Counted from the first letter of the stretch, positions 51,625 through 61,963 are shown. The stretch is DNA of 64,000 nucleotides from Flavobacteriales bacterium UBA5040 (GCA_002415135.1 DIBY01000024.1:186001-250000), one strand, 5' to 3'. Numbers and translations are program-made. Notes: a model not told the origin generated them from the sequence alone.

Positions 51625-52560
51625 ATGCTGAAAGCAGAAAATGTAACTAAAACCTATAATGCTGGTAAAAAACTGGCATTAGAGGATTTCTCTATAGATG
51701 TTCCGGAAGCTAGTATCTATGGACTTTTAGGTCCGAATGGTGCTGGGAAAACTACTTTTATCAGGATCATTAACCAAATTACGCAAGCCGATTCTGGCAA
51801 CGTTTACATTAATAATCAAAAACTGAATCCCGACCATATCCGACAAATAGGTTATATGCCAGAAGAACGTGGGTTGTACAAAAACATGACGGTTGGTGAT
51901 CAGCTTTTATATTTCGGTGAGCTGAAAGGAATGACCAAAAATGATGCTTTAACTCAGGCAAAATACTGGTTTGAACAATTAGAGATCGATCAATGGTGGA
52001 AGAAAAAACTGAGTGAACTTTCAAAAGGGATGGCGCAGAAAATTCAGTTTGTGGTGACTGTTTTACACCAACCTAAATTATTGATTCTTGATGAACCATT
52101 TTCGGGATTCGATCCTGTCAATGCGAATATGATTAAAGATCAGATCCTGAATTTAAAAAAGAACGGGACTACGATTATTTTATCAACGCACCGAATGGAA
52201 AGTGTAGAAGAAATGTGTGATTACGTGGCATTGATTAATCAGGCAAAAAAAGTACTGGACGGAAAAGTATTTGACGTGAGGGAACAATTCAAGAAAAATA
52301 TTTTCAATGTGACTTTGGCAGATGTAAATGCTGAAAATTTTGACCAGTTTAAAGGCCAATATGAGATTCACAATTATTCCACAGAAAACCAGTTGGTTTC
52401 TTTCGATCTGAAAAATGACAGTGATCAAAACATCTTATTGAATCAATTAATGCGCGTTGGAAAAATCCGTTCTTTTGATGAGAAGATTCCGAGTATGAAT
52501 GAAGTATTCATCAATGCGGTTAGTGGAACTCAAAATGAAAAACCAAGGTTGGCTTCATAA
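51625..52560 (+). CDS. ABC transporter ATP-binding protein (NatA-like)
   Basis: 311 residues. The ATPase (about 1-215) has Walker A GPNGAGKT (about 36-43), signature LSKGMAQKIQF in the variant form of drug/Na+ exporters, Walker B LLILDEPFSGFDP and the H-loop STHRM. The C-terminal ~95 residues are the DUF4162-type domain found in NatA and DrrA-like proteins. It pairs with the permease gene 30 bp downstream. In Bacillus, NatAB exports Na+; the substrate here is unknown. Confidence 0.88.
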   Translation: MLKAENVTKTYNAGKKLALEDFSIDVPEASIYGLLGPNGAGKTTFIRIINQITQADSGNVYINNQKLNPDHIRQIGYMPEERGLYKNMTVGDQLLYFGELKGMTKNDALTQAKYWFEQLEIDQWWKKKLSELSKGMAQKIQFVVTVLHQPKLLILDEPFSGFDPVNANMIKDQILNLKKNGTTIILSTHRMESVEEMCDYVALINQAKKVLDGKVFDVREQFKKNIFNVTLADVNAENFDQFKGQYEIHNYSTENQLVSFDLKNDSDQNILLNQLMRVGKIRSFDEKIPSMNEVFINAVSGTQNEKPRLAS

Positions 52561-52590
52561 TTCTGAGTCAAAACTTTAATAAAAACATTC

Positions 52591-53907
52591 ATGAAAAATA
52601 TATTTCTAATTACTAAAAGAGAATATCTAACGCAGGTTAAGAAAAAATCTTTTGTTATTCTGACTCTTTTAGCGCCGATTCTGATGATTGGTTTTGCAGC
52701 TTTAATTGCTTTTATGTTCAAAGCCAATGAAAGCTCCAGCACTTTTAACGTTGTCGATAAAAGTGGACTTTTCGTAGGAAATCTTAAAAATACCGATCAA
52801 ATTAAATATGTTTTTGTACCAGCAGTCAATGAGAAATCATTAGTTGCAACGCTTAAAGAAATGAATGGGATTGAAGGTCTGTTAATTATTCCAGAACTAA
52901 AAGGTCAAAATTACGACGAGGTTCAAAAAGAATCTAAACTCCTGATCAATAAAAAGATTGGGTTTGATACGAAAATGAAAGTCTCTAACGATCTGTCAAA
53001 GATTATTAGAAAAGAAAAAATAAAAACACTGGGCATTTCGGAAGATCAGATGAAAAATCTGGATAAAAGTTTTGAGCTGAACACTCAAAATGTAGTCGAT
53101 AATAAAAGCTCGGACAGCGATTTATCATTTGGAGTAAAGTCGATCTTAGCAATGATTATGATGTACGCGGTTTTCATGTTCATCATCATTTATGGCGTTC
53201 GGGTCATGCGAAGTGTTTTAGAAGAAAAGAATAATCGAGTGGTTGAAATTATCATATCTTCGGTTAAACCTTTTGAATTAATGATGGGGAAAATCCTCGG
53301 TGTGACCTTTGTTGCTTTAACACAGTTCAGCATTTGGATCACCATGTCAGTTATTGGTGCCTTATTTTTGAACACTGGATTTTCAGCCTTAAAAGATCAA
53401 ATTCCAGGTGGCGAAAAAACGACGGAAATGGTTGAGAAATTCGACCTACAGCAAACCGCGGCCGAAGTTTCACATATTCTTTTGGACATGAATGTTCCTT
53501 TGATCATCGGCGTCTTCGTGATCTTCTTTTTGCTTGGATATATTTTCTACAGTTCTATGTACGCAGCAATAGGTTCTGCGGTTGATAACGAAACAGAAAC
53601 GCAGCAATTCACCTTATTTGCTATTATCCCACTAATGCTGGGAATGTATGGGAGTTTTACGATTATGAAGAATCCTGAAGGTCCGCTAGGATTTTGGCTG
53701 TCGATGGTTCCTTTTACTTCACCCGTTGCAATGATTGCGAGAATACCTTTTGGCGTTCCAATTTGGCAGATTGCGCTTTCCGTGTCACTGCTTTTAATTT
53801 CAACAGTATTAATGATTTATATCGCTGGCAAGGTGTATCGCGTTGGAATTTTAATGTACGGAAACAAAGCGACTGCGAAGGAACTTTGGAAATGGATCAG
53901 AAGTTAG
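52591..53907 (+). CDS. ABC transporter permease (NatB-like, ABC-2 type)
   Basis: 438 residues with an ABC-2 membrane layout. One N-terminal helix (about 20-45, KSFVILTLLAPILMIGFAALIAF) is followed by a large extracytoplasmic loop (about 50-175). Then come five to six helices (about 180-420) with VLEEKNNRVVEIIISSVKPFELMMGKILG as the conserved cytoplasmic segment between them. Its partner is the preceding ATPase gene. The operon ends at the downstream bidirectional terminator. Confidence 0.85.
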   Translation: MKNIFLITKREYLTQVKKKSFVILTLLAPILMIGFAALIAFMFKANESSSTFNVVDKSGLFVGNLKNTDQIKYVFVPAVNEKSLVATLKEMNGIEGLLIIPELKGQNYDEVQKESKLLINKKIGFDTKMKVSNDLSKIIRKEKIKTLGISEDQMKNLDKSFELNTQNVVDNKSSDSDLSFGVKSILAMIMMYAVFMFIIIYGVRVMRSVLEEKNNRVVEIIISSVKPFELMMGKILGVTFVALTQFSIWITMSVIGALFLNTGFSALKDQIPGGEKTTEMVEKFDLQQTAAEVSHILLDMNVPLIIGVFVIFFLLGYIFYSSMYAAIGSAVDNETETQQFTLFAIIPLMLGMYGSFTIMKNPEGPLGFWLSMVPFTSPVAMIARIPFGVPIWQIALSVSLLLISTVLMIYIAGKVYRVGILMYGNKATAKELWKWIRS

Positions 53908-53937
53908 ATCTCAGATGATAATAAATTATAAACAAGA

Positions 53938-53966
53938 AACGTCGCAGAATTTGCGACGTTTTTTAT
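53938..53966. terminator. Bidirectional intrinsic terminator
   Basis: Perfect 9-bp stem AACGTCGCA/TGCGACGTT with a 5-base loop, T run on the plus strand. It serves the ABC operon and probably the convergent FAD oxidoreductase gene. Confidence 0.85.
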
Positions 53967-53975
53967 TTAGATCAA

Positions 53976-55007
53976 TTACTTATTAAATCTTTTTAAATCA
54001 ACTTCCTTCATTAAATCTTTTCCGTTTTCAATATGCTCATACAATTCTTTTGAGAAGTAACAACCGTTAAGGATTCCACGTGCTCCCAAGCCATTAAAAA
54101 TATAATAATTTTGGTGATCTGGCAGATTTCCCAGAATTGGACGGCGATCTTTTACGGTAGGCCGAAAACCATAATTGACTTCTACGACTTCAAAATCATG
54201 CGGATAAAATGCAGAAAGTCCTTCTTTTAATTCTTCCGTTTTAAAGTCATCGATCTCATTTTCTCTTTCATTGGGATCATAAGTTCCTCCGTAATAATGC
54301 AGATCATCATTTAAAGGGAATAGAAAATGTTTTTTCTTTAAAGTGTATTGATGCTTCATCTTTTCTGAAAGCTTTACTTTTAGATGATGTCCTTTATTGG
54401 CAATAACCTGTATATCGGTGAAAAAAGGATTTTCTCTAACACCCATTCCTTCGCAGAAAACAATGTTTTTAAAATTGAAATCTTTGTAGGTGGAAAGTTC
54501 AATCATTTCATAGTCAAACTTTTCTCTAATCAATATTTCGTGCCGCTCTAAATAAGCTGATATTCCATTAAAAAACCCATTAACATCAACTCTGGCTGAA
54601 TGGTTGACTTCACCGGTTCCGAAAGGGTTTATAATCGTTTCCAGCGTGTCAAAACCTGGATTAAGAAACGGTTTTAACTCCTCGGTTTCGGTTTTCATCG
54701 ACCATAAGTTCTTTTCCATTTCATCATGAAAAATACGGTGAATTTTTTCTTGAATTAAATAGTTCTGTCCGGTATAACTTTCTATTTCTGAAATGGTTTT
54801 GGTTAGAAAGTCGATCTGTTCAGCAGCCAGCCAAAAAGTAGTAAATTTTTTCAGGACTAAAGGATTTACAATTCCCGCTGAAACCTGAGAGGCCCCTTTT
54901 TTATCTGCGGAGAATAATACAAAAGACTTTTTATTGATGATCAATTGATGGGCAAAAAAGAAAGCAGCATAGCCGTCGCCCACAATAATATAATCTACAT
55001 TTTTCAT
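53976..55007 (-). CDS. FAD-dependent oxidoreductase of the DAO (D-amino-acid oxidase-like) family
   Basis: 343 residues. The FAD-binding motif VGDGYAAFFFA is at 9-19 (GxGxxA form). The C-terminal part has NYGFRPTVKDRRPILGNLPDHQNYYIFNGLGARGILNGCYFSKELYEHI, the FAD-binding and substrate end of DAO enzymes. It may oxidise an amine or amino acid. The substrate is not predictable. It is located just downstream of the gldKLMN operon but separated from it by a terminator. Confidence 0.83.
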   Translation of the reverse strand: MKNVDYIIVGDGYAAFFFAHQLIINKKSFVLFSADKKGASQVSAGIVNPLVLKKFTTFWLAAEQIDFLTKTISEIESYTGQNYLIQEKIHRIFHDEMEKNLWSMKTETEELKPFLNPGFDTLETIINPFGTGEVNHSARVDVNGFFNGISAYLERHEILIREKFDYEMIELSTYKDFNFKNIVFCEGMGVRENPFFTDIQVIANKGHHLKVKLSEKMKHQYTLKKKHFLFPLNDDLHYYGGTYDPNERENEIDDFKTEELKEGLSAFYPHDFEVVEVNYGFRPTVKDRRPILGNLPDHQNYYIFNGLGARGILNGCYFSKELYEHIENGKDLMKEVDLKRFNK

Positions 55008-55054
55008 TGATAAATTTAATTGATGAAATGAATTTTGATTTTGAAAATTAGTTC

Positions 55055-55092
55055 AAAAAAAACCCGAGTAAAGGTACTCAGGTTTTTTTTAT
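55055..55092. terminator. Intrinsic terminator of the gldKLMN operon
   Basis: Stem AAACC-GAGTA/TACTC-GGTTT with one mismatch and AAGG loop. A and T runs on both sides allow use on either strand; the minus-strand gldN transcript ends here. Confidence 0.8.
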
Positions 55093-55107
55093 ATTGAAAA
55101 GAATTAC

Positions 55108-56178
55108 TTAATAATTCCACATATCACTTTCCATTTGTAGGATCTGTGCTTTGATTCTTTCACTTTCCTCTAATTGTTCATCAGCATCATTCGGGATATA
55201 ATCCTTAATCACACCGTTTCCTAAACCATTATCTGATTTATAAATGATGGTAGAAAAACGTCTTGCATTTAGCAAATCATCGAAACTGATATCTGATGAA
55301 AGATTTTTATTATTAAAGGCAATAGAGTTCGCTAGAACTTCTCTTGCATCTGGATAATATACCCAGAACAGATCGATCAACTCATCTTTCCCAGCGATTG
55401 GCTGACCATCCGGTCCGAACTGACCCATCAAAGAAGGATCTTGACCCATTGCCGCAATTCCTAACAATCTGTATTTCATCTGGCTATCTCTACGGTCGAT
55501 ATACCACATTCCCTTGATCTTTAAAACTTTTACGTTTTCAGTTTTAGTTTCGTAGACATTGGTGAATTCTTTCATCTCCTCGTCCGAAAGTTTTCCAACC
55601 TCATTGATTCTGTCGATACCGGCATTACTCATTACCTCGTTTTTAATACGGGACTGAATTGCATCTGGCGTCAATCTGGTCAAGAACATTTCATCATCGT
55701 AAACTTCCTTGATCCTACCGTCATTGATAGCATCAAATAAAAGTTGGTAAAGTGACTTGTTCTGAGAAACCAATCCATCTTCATTATGATAAAATGGTTG
55801 GTTAATTTTATCATTCATATCAATGATTTCCCAAACCACCATACTTTTCACGATGTCTTTATCTTCAATAAATCCGTATTCCAAAGGCGTGATCTTGTTG
55901 GAAACCATAGAATCACCTTGCTTGATCATATTTAAATCTCTGTACTTTCTAAATGATTCCGGAGATTTAGCATTTAAAATTGACATTGAATTGATCGGGG
56001 TATCATCTACAGCACCACCCATATCTTCCACTGGCATTTCTACAACGGGCTCCACCTCAACAATCGGCTCTGCAGCAACAGTCGTTTTTGGTTGTGCTTT
56101 TCTTTTTGTTTTCTTCTTAGTTTGTGCTCCAACCGCACTGAAACTTAAAGCGAGAACTATTAATACGAATTTTTTCAT
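55108..56178 (-). CDS. gldN: Gliding motility/type IX secretion protein GldN
   Basis: 356 residues; a periplasmic component of the type IX secretion system, thought to form a ring with GldK. A signal peptide (MKKFVLIVLALSFSAVGAQ) is followed by a Lys-rich stretch (TKKKTKRKAQPK) and a Pro/Val-rich linker (about 35-55). The GldN domain covers about 70-340 and includes GMWYIDRRDSQMKYRLLGIAAM and FWVYYPDAREVLANSIAFN. Order and strand match gldK-L-M-N in flavobacteria, and it is the last gene. Confidence 0.93.
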   Translation of the reverse strand: MKKFVLIVLALSFSAVGAQTKKKTKRKAQPKTTVAAEPIVEVEPVVEMPVEDMGGAVDDTPINSMSILNAKSPESFRKYRDLNMIKQGDSMVSNKITPLEYGFIEDKDIVKSMVVWEIIDMNDKINQPFYHNEDGLVSQNKSLYQLLFDAINDGRIKEVYDDEMFLTRLTPDAIQSRIKNEVMSNAGIDRINEVGKLSDEEMKEFTNVYETKTENVKVLKIKGMWYIDRRDSQMKYRLLGIAAMGQDPSLMGQFGPDGQPIAGKDELIDLFWVYYPDAREVLANSIAFNNKNLSSDISFDDLLNARRFSTIIYKSDNGLGNGVIKDYIPNDADEQLEESERIKAQILQMESDMWNY

Positions 56179-56228
56179 TCTAAAATTTTTAAACTAATGA
56201 CCGATATAATATCAAATCAATAACGTAA

Positions 56229-57797
56229 TTATTGTACGTTTATTACTACTGGTGGAATCTGTTTCAATGTTTGTCCACCTAGTCCTGTTGCCGTTGCATT
56301 AATGTTGTACACATAAGCAATGTCACCGTTACGCAAGCTTTTTGTAAGATTACCAACTGAACTCAATGAACTTCCATTGATCAACATTCCTGCTTTTCCT
56401 GGTACTCTAAACATAAAACTGTTTACGGTAAAACTTACTGGGAAATCGAAATCTGGCATTACTACAGAAACTTTTTGGTTCACGATAGAACTTGCAGGCA
56501 TTGACACTACATAATTTCCTTGAATTTGTCCAACCGGTGGCGGAACACTTTTAATTCTGAAAGGGAATGCCTGTGAAATAGTTCCACCTTTAGGATCGCG
56601 TCCAGAAATGGTTAAAGTCACGGTGCTTCCTCCTCCTGGAGTTACGTTCCATTTTCCTCCACCTCCACTTACAGAAGCTCCTGGCGCTGATAATGAAATT
56701 CCTGACATATCTGCTCCTAAGATCGATCCTGAAATTGGATTCGGTAATCCTCGGTAAAGAACATTCATTTTGTCCGCAGTTACTAAAGCTCCTTTTTGTG
56801 CTTTCAATTCCTGTGCTCCTGATACTACTTTATAAGTATGGTTGTATGGTAATTCAATTGGTTTTCCATTCACATCGGTGAAAGATATTTTCCCACTGAA
56901 TGATTTATCACCTAAAGAACCTGTATCTAAATTACGAACTCCCTGTCCATTAGTAATGGTCAAACCTGGCATCGTTAACCCGGGAACATTACTAGAATAG
57001 TTTCCAATGGCAACTTTACCTTGTGCAGGTTCACCTAAAACTACAGATGCAGGTGCAGAAACAATGGCTGAGTAAGCATCAAATTTAATGTCTGCGTCCA
57101 CTTTCTCCTGAAGCATTGTCATTAACGCATCAGACTGAATATTCCTCGCTTCAGACTGAAGAACTTCTAAATTAGATAAAGCAGCAATTAACGGCTGTCC
57201 ATAAAATTTATATTGTAACCAGTTTTTATTCTTTATAGTCTCACCTTTTTTAAACTCTGTGATCAACATCAAATTTGCTCGGTCTACAACACTCTTCATA
57301 TCTGAATTTGCAGCAAAATTTTGTTTGATGTAAGACTTAAGAGCTTCGATCTTTGCTTTTAGATCTACAGAAGTTTTCGAAGGAGTATTTTCATCTGATC
57401 CTTTAAAAAATAAATTAGAAGACGGTTCGGTGTTATTTAAGGCTGCGAAATTATCTGCAACATCAACTCCTTCTACATAATCTGCTTCCTTTTTTAATTT
57501 TGATTTAATGCCTTCGATGTACGCCACTAAATCATTTGTTTTTTCTTTTAATCCCTTATAATCTGCCAATGGTTTCGTATAAGTATCTGGAGTGATAGCA
57601 GCTTTTGCCTCTAATGTTTTTTCGAAAATATCATCGTTTTTCTTTTCTACCAAACCACGCGTATCGGTCAATGTTTGGTTTGTATCATTGTATGATCGAA
57701 TGATTTCCTGGTCAATCTGCATTGCAAGCATCGCAATGAAGACCAAGTACATCAGGTTGATCATCTTCTGACGAGGGGTCTGTTTTCCTTGTGCCAT
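56229..57797 (-). CDS. gldM: Gliding motility/type IX secretion protein GldM
   Basis: 522 residues; the periplasm-spanning shaft of the GldLM motor. The N-terminus MAQGKQTPRQKMINLMYLVFIAMLAMQID holds the single membrane helix (about 12-30). Four periplasmic domains follow, mostly helical first (about 35-220), then beta domains with KISFTDVNGKPIELPYNHTYKVVSGAQ. The length equals that of typical flavobacterial GldM. The start is preceded by a 52-bp gap after gldL. Confidence 0.95.
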   Translation of the reverse strand: MAQGKQTPRQKMINLMYLVFIAMLAMQIDQEIIRSYNDTNQTLTDTRGLVEKKNDDIFEKTLEAKAAITPDTYTKPLADYKGLKEKTNDLVAYIEGIKSKLKKEADYVEGVDVADNFAALNNTEPSSNLFFKGSDENTPSKTSVDLKAKIEALKSYIKQNFAANSDMKSVVDRANLMLITEFKKGETIKNKNWLQYKFYGQPLIAALSNLEVLQSEARNIQSDALMTMLQEKVDADIKFDAYSAIVSAPASVVLGEPAQGKVAIGNYSSNVPGLTMPGLTITNGQGVRNLDTGSLGDKSFSGKISFTDVNGKPIELPYNHTYKVVSGAQELKAQKGALVTADKMNVLYRGLPNPISGSILGADMSGISLSAPGASVSGGGGKWNVTPGGGSTVTLTISGRDPKGGTISQAFPFRIKSVPPPVGQIQGNYVVSMPASSIVNQKVSVVMPDFDFPVSFTVNSFMFRVPGKAGMLINGSSLSSVGNLTKSLRNGDIAYVYNINATATGLGGQTLKQIPPVVINVQ

Positions 57798-57848
57798 TTT
57801 AGTAAATTTTGTTAATAGTTTAAATTTTAATTATAAATGGTAAGAAAA

Positions 57849-58535
57849 CTATGACTTCATCGCGCTAAGCATACCGCCGTAAACTCTATTAAGACTATTT
57901 AGGTTAGATGTTAATCCTGATAATTCTTCGTTAAATTTCTCTGAATGTTGAGCAGATTTCTGCATATCGTCAACATATTTTTTACTGTATTCAGTTTGTG
58001 TTTTGCCATGCTCTAATTGAAGTGCGTACAATGCATTCATACTTTCAAGATGACTTGCTGCCAACATTAATTGATCATTATATTTTGCTGTAGAACCACT
58101 AACATCAACTGTTTGGTTAATTTGATCAACAGAACTCGAGAATTTTTCGATTCCTGTTCTCAGTCTATCAAATAAAGTCACATCCAGTTTAGCATCAGCA
58201 AGCATTTTATCTAATTTATCAGATAAAGACACTTCCAATTCTTTTACTTCTGCCAACTGCATTGCACCTGTTGAGTGTTTTGGATTTGGGTTAGCATGAG
58301 AATCTAATAATTCTGGATACACATTTTCCCACGCATAAGACTCTTCTGATTTTGGACTATCAAAGGCGAAAATTGTAAAAATAATCGCTTCCGTAATTAA
58401 ACCAATTGCCAAAGTAACGTTTCCAGTCAATGGACCTAAACTCCAGTGCGTTAGTTTAAAAAGCGCACCAATAATAACGATTGCAGCACCAATTGAATAA
58501 ATGAAATTATAGACTCCTTCTTTAGTTTTAAACAT
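57849..58535 (-). CDS. gldL: Gliding motility/type IX secretion protein GldL
   Basis: 228 residues; inner-membrane part of the proton-driven GldLM motor. Two membrane helices (about 10-30 and 36-56, FIYSIGAAIVIIGALFKLTHWSLGP and VTLAIGLITEAIIFTIFAFD) are followed by a cytoplasmic domain. Glu49 in LITEAIIF lies inside the second helix where the motor's conserved glutamate sits. The later part is a coiled coil (about 90-225). Confidence 0.94.
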   Translation of the reverse strand: MFKTKEGVYNFIYSIGAAIVIIGALFKLTHWSLGPLTGNVTLAIGLITEAIIFTIFAFDSPKSEESYAWENVYPELLDSHANPNPKHSTGAMQLAEVKELEVSLSDKLDKMLADAKLDVTLFDRLRTGIEKFSSSVDQINQTVDVSGSTAKYNDQLMLAASHLESMNALYALQLEHGKTQTEYSKKYVDDMQKSAQHSEKFNEELSGLTSNLNSLNRVYGGMLSAMKS

Positions 58536-58577
58536 GTCTTATGAATTTTAGTGGTTATAAATTATTTTTTGTTTTTT

Positions 58578-59984
58578 TTAGTTCGTTCTCTTTTTGAATT
58601 TTGCAGTTCCTTCTGGAATATCCTGCACGGTTCTGAAACCGATGTAACTTCTAGCTGAATCTTTTCTTTCGTAATCTCTAGATCCAGTCATCAATAAATA
58701 ACCAATATCTTTCCAAGAGCCACCACGCACCGTTTTTCTCACTTCTCTGTATGCCTGATTTGATAGATAAGGATTCAAAGTTGAAGCAAACTGATAGGTA
58801 GAATTGTTGTACGGAGATTCTGTCCACTCTGCTACGTTTCCTGCCATGTCATAAAGACCAAATCCATTCTTAGGAAATTTCTTTACTGGCGCGGTGTAAG
58901 TATAAGTTCCTTTCTTATCATCTTCAATGTAATTACCTCTTTTCGGTTTGAAGTTCGCTAAATAACATCCTCTGTCATCTTGTAAATAAGGACCACCCCA
59001 AGGATAAGTTGCATTTTCTTTACCTCCTCTTGCGGCATATTCCCATTCAGCCTCCGTAGGAAGACGGAAAGCCATTGCTTTCTGCTTTTTCTTTTTCAGA
59101 GACTCGTTGTAATCAGATTTCAATTTAGACTTATAATTACAAAACGCTCTTGCCTGATCCCAAGTCACTCCTACTACTGGATAACTTTTGTAAGCACTAT
59201 GCCAGAAATAACCATCGTACAAAGGTTCATTATAAGCATAATTAAAATCTTTAATCCAAACTGTGGTATCAGGATAGATTGCGATACTTTCTTTTTTCAA
59301 ATATTTAGCTCCTCTCGATTTATCCTTAACTGCTGATTCTACATCTTCCCAATTGTAAGAGTATTTCAGCTTTCTACTGTCGATAATTCTTTCGTTATTG
59401 ATTCTTTCGGCAGGCGGAAGATAAACTGATTCTAAAATCTCAGCATACTGTGCGTCTGGATAATCTGAAGTTCTCCATTGTAAAGGAACGCTCCAATCTA
59501 GTTTCTTAGACTCATCATAGCCATCTCTTCCTCCTTGGGATTCCATAAATTCCTGATAAGCATTTTTATCCTCCCCAGCTTTTTTAGAAGCGTAGGCAAA
59601 ATTACCAATTCCAGTATCGCCGCCTCCGTCACCAGCTGCTTCAGCCAATAAAGAACGAACAACACTATCACGAACATAATTGATAAAAACACGGTACTCT
59701 GCATTGGTAATTTCGGTTTCATCCATAAAAAAAGATGAAACAGTAACCGTTTTAAGGGTTGCCTTTTCTGGAGTATTGGTAAAGTCTTGATCAGCCAATC
59801 CCATCACATAAGATCCAGCAGGTACTGCTACCATGCCGTAAGGTCTTTCTGCAACGAAGGATTTCGACTTGTCTCTAGGCACCAGTTCTCCTTTGGAACC
59901 TCCCTTGCCAGCAGAGGATCCACCTCGTTTTGAACATGAGATTACAACAGTCGCTGACAGTAATATAAGGAATACTCTTTTCAT
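58578..59984 (-). CDS. gldK: Gliding motility/type IX secretion lipoprotein GldK
   Basis: 468 residues; outer-membrane lipoprotein of the type IX system. Lipobox MKRVFLILLSATVVISCSK gives Cys17. The rest is an SUMF1/formylglycine-generating-enzyme-like fold: VPAGSYVMG, FFMDETEITNAEYRVF, RLPTEAEWEYAARGG, GFGLYDMAGNVAEWTESPY and VRGGSWKD...YIGFRTV. Homology to sulfatase-modifying enzymes is structural; catalytic cysteines are not expected to function. It is the first gene of the operon and is separated from glmS by about 110 bp. Confidence 0.94.
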   Translation of the reverse strand: MKRVFLILLSATVVISCSKRGGSSAGKGGSKGELVPRDKSKSFVAERPYGMVAVPAGSYVMGLADQDFTNTPEKATLKTVTVSSFFMDETEITNAEYRVFINYVRDSVVRSLLAEAAGDGGGDTGIGNFAYASKKAGEDKNAYQEFMESQGGRDGYDESKKLDWSVPLQWRTSDYPDAQYAEILESVYLPPAERINNERIIDSRKLKYSYNWEDVESAVKDKSRGAKYLKKESIAIYPDTTVWIKDFNYAYNEPLYDGYFWHSAYKSYPVVGVTWDQARAFCNYKSKLKSDYNESLKKKKQKAMAFRLPTEAEWEYAARGGKENATYPWGGPYLQDDRGCYLANFKPKRGNYIEDDKKGTYTYTAPVKKFPKNGFGLYDMAGNVAEWTESPYNNSTYQFASTLNPYLSNQAYREVRKTVRGGSWKDIGYLLMTGSRDYERKDSARSYIGFRTVQDIPEGTAKFKKRTN

Positions 59985-60092
59985 TCTAATATTTGAAATT
60001 AAGCGGTAAATATATAATATTTTGGAAAAACAATTGTGATTTTTTTTCCAAAACGTAAAAATGTTTGTATTATTTTATAAATACGTGTTTTT

Positions 60093-61946
60093 TTATTCTA
60101 CAGTAACCGATTTTGCCAGATTTCTTGGCTGATCGACATTCGCTCCACGATAAACTGCTATATAATAAGATAACAATTGTAAAGGAACTGAAGCAATAAT
60201 TGGGGAGAAACATTCTGATGTTTCAGGGAACTCAATCACGTAATCAGCAACAGAAGCAACTTGGGTGTCACCTTTATTAACCAGGGCAATTACCTGTCCT
60301 TTTCTCGCTTTAATTTCCTGAACGTTACTTACGATCTTATCGTAATGTCCTTGTTTCGGAGCGATAATTACGATTGGCATATTCTCATCGATCAAAGCAA
60401 TTGGTCCGTGTTTCATTTCAGCTGCAGGATATCCTTCTGCGTGAATGTAGGAAATTTCTTTTAACTTCAAGGCACCTTCTAAAGCTGCAGGGAAATTATA
60501 TCCTCTTCCTAAATATAGGAAATTCGTAGCATCAACAAAATTTTTCGCAATCTCTTTGGTGATCTCGTGCGTGTTATCTAAAACCTCCTGAACTTTTTGC
60601 GGAATCGCATCCAATTCAGTAATTAAACGCATAAATTCCTGATTACTTAAATTTCCGTTGTGTTTTCCTAATTTTAAGGCAATTAAAGAAAGTACAGTCA
60701 ACTGTGCCGTAAACGCTTTTGTTGAAGCCACGCCAATTTCTGGTCCAGCATGCGTATAAGAACCTGCATCCGTAACTCTCGAGATTGAAGAATCCACAAC
60801 ATTACAAATTCCATAAACGAAAGCACCTTTCTCTTTAGCCATTTTAATAGCTGCCATGGTATCAGCAGTTTCGCCTGATTGAGAAATCGCAATCACGATG
60901 TCTTTTTCAGAAATGATCGGATTTCTATATCTGAATTCTGAAGCATATTCTACTTCCACAGGAATTCTTGCAAATTCCTCGATTAAGTATTCACCTATTA
61001 GTCCAGCGTGCCAGGAAGTACCACAAGCAATTATGGTAATTTTTTGAGCTTGATTTAATCTTTCCAAGTTATCCCAGATTCCGGCCATTTTAATAATGCC
61101 TTCTTCTACCAATAATCTTCCTCTTAAAGTATCGTGAATTGATTTAGGCTGTTCAAAAATTTCTTTTAACATGAAATGTTCGTAACCTCCTTTTTCAATT
61201 TGCTCCAAGCTCAATTTTAACTGTTGAACTTCTGGAGTAATTTTTACATTATCTTTAATATTTCTAATATCAACGCCACTTTCTAAAGAGATAGTAGCCA
61301 TGTGCCCTTCTTCTAAATAGACTGCTTCTTTCGTAAATTCTACAAAAGGAGAAGCATCTGAAGCAATAAAATACTCATTGTTTCCTAAACCAATTGCCAG
61401 TGGAGAACCTAATCTAGCCACTACTAATAATCCTGGAAAATCATCGTGCATCACCGTAATTGCATACGCACCAAAAACTTCATTTAACGCATAACGCACT
61501 GCAGTTGGGAAATCCATTTCTGGATTAATATCCATAATATACTGAATCAGATTAACCAATACTTCTGTATCGGTTTCTGAATGAAATACGAATCCTTTTT
61601 CGGTCAACATAATTTTAAGAGTATCGTAATTTTCGATAATCCCATTATGTACTAAAGCAATTTTTTTATTATTTGAAAGATGAGGATGTGAATTATTATC
61701 ACTCGGAACACCGTGGGTTGCCCAACGGGTATGCCCCATTCCTACGTGCGATTTACCAGCTAGCTCCTGTGAGATCGCTACCAAATCATCAACTTTTCCT
61801 TTTGTTTTTGAAACACTAAAAACTGAATTATTATTATCGAGTACAATTCCTGCACTGTCATAACCTCTATATTCTAATCTTCGAAGTCCATTAATCACTA
61901 CTTCATATGCATCCTGAAAACCAGTATATCCAACAATTCCACACAT
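60093..61946 (-). CDS. glmS: Glutamine-fructose-6-phosphate aminotransferase
   Basis: 617 residues; makes glucosamine 6-phosphate for peptidoglycan and LPS. The N-terminal glutaminase begins MCGIVGYTG with the catalytic Cys2, and has GHTRWATHGVP and HNGIIENY. Two SIS domains follow (about 290-440 and 460-600), with IIACGTSWHAG, ISQSGETADTMAA, YLGRGYNFPAALEGALKLKEISYIHAEGY and the terminal NLAKSVTVE. No glmS ribozyme was recognised upstream, where only 17 bp separate it from the DUF4270 gene. Confidence 0.97.
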   Translation of the reverse strand: MCGIVGYTGFQDAYEVVINGLRRLEYRGYDSAGIVLDNNNSVFSVSKTKGKVDDLVAISQELAGKSHVGMGHTRWATHGVPSDNNSHPHLSNNKKIALVHNGIIENYDTLKIMLTEKGFVFHSETDTEVLVNLIQYIMDINPEMDFPTAVRYALNEVFGAYAITVMHDDFPGLLVVARLGSPLAIGLGNNEYFIASDASPFVEFTKEAVYLEEGHMATISLESGVDIRNIKDNVKITPEVQQLKLSLEQIEKGGYEHFMLKEIFEQPKSIHDTLRGRLLVEEGIIKMAGIWDNLERLNQAQKITIIACGTSWHAGLIGEYLIEEFARIPVEVEYASEFRYRNPIISEKDIVIAISQSGETADTMAAIKMAKEKGAFVYGICNVVDSSISRVTDAGSYTHAGPEIGVASTKAFTAQLTVLSLIALKLGKHNGNLSNQEFMRLITELDAIPQKVQEVLDNTHEITKEIAKNFVDATNFLYLGRGYNFPAALEGALKLKEISYIHAEGYPAAEMKHGPIALIDENMPIVIIAPKQGHYDKIVSNVQEIKARKGQVIALVNKGDTQVASVADYVIEFPETSECFSPIIASVPLQLLSYYIAVYRGANVDQPRNLAKSVTVE

Positions 61947-61963
61947 ATCTCTATCTTATTTTT

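Noticed and set aside
60001..61963. glmS ribozyme or riboswitch
   Set aside because: Only 17 bp separate glmS from the upstream gene and no ribozyme core could be fitted.
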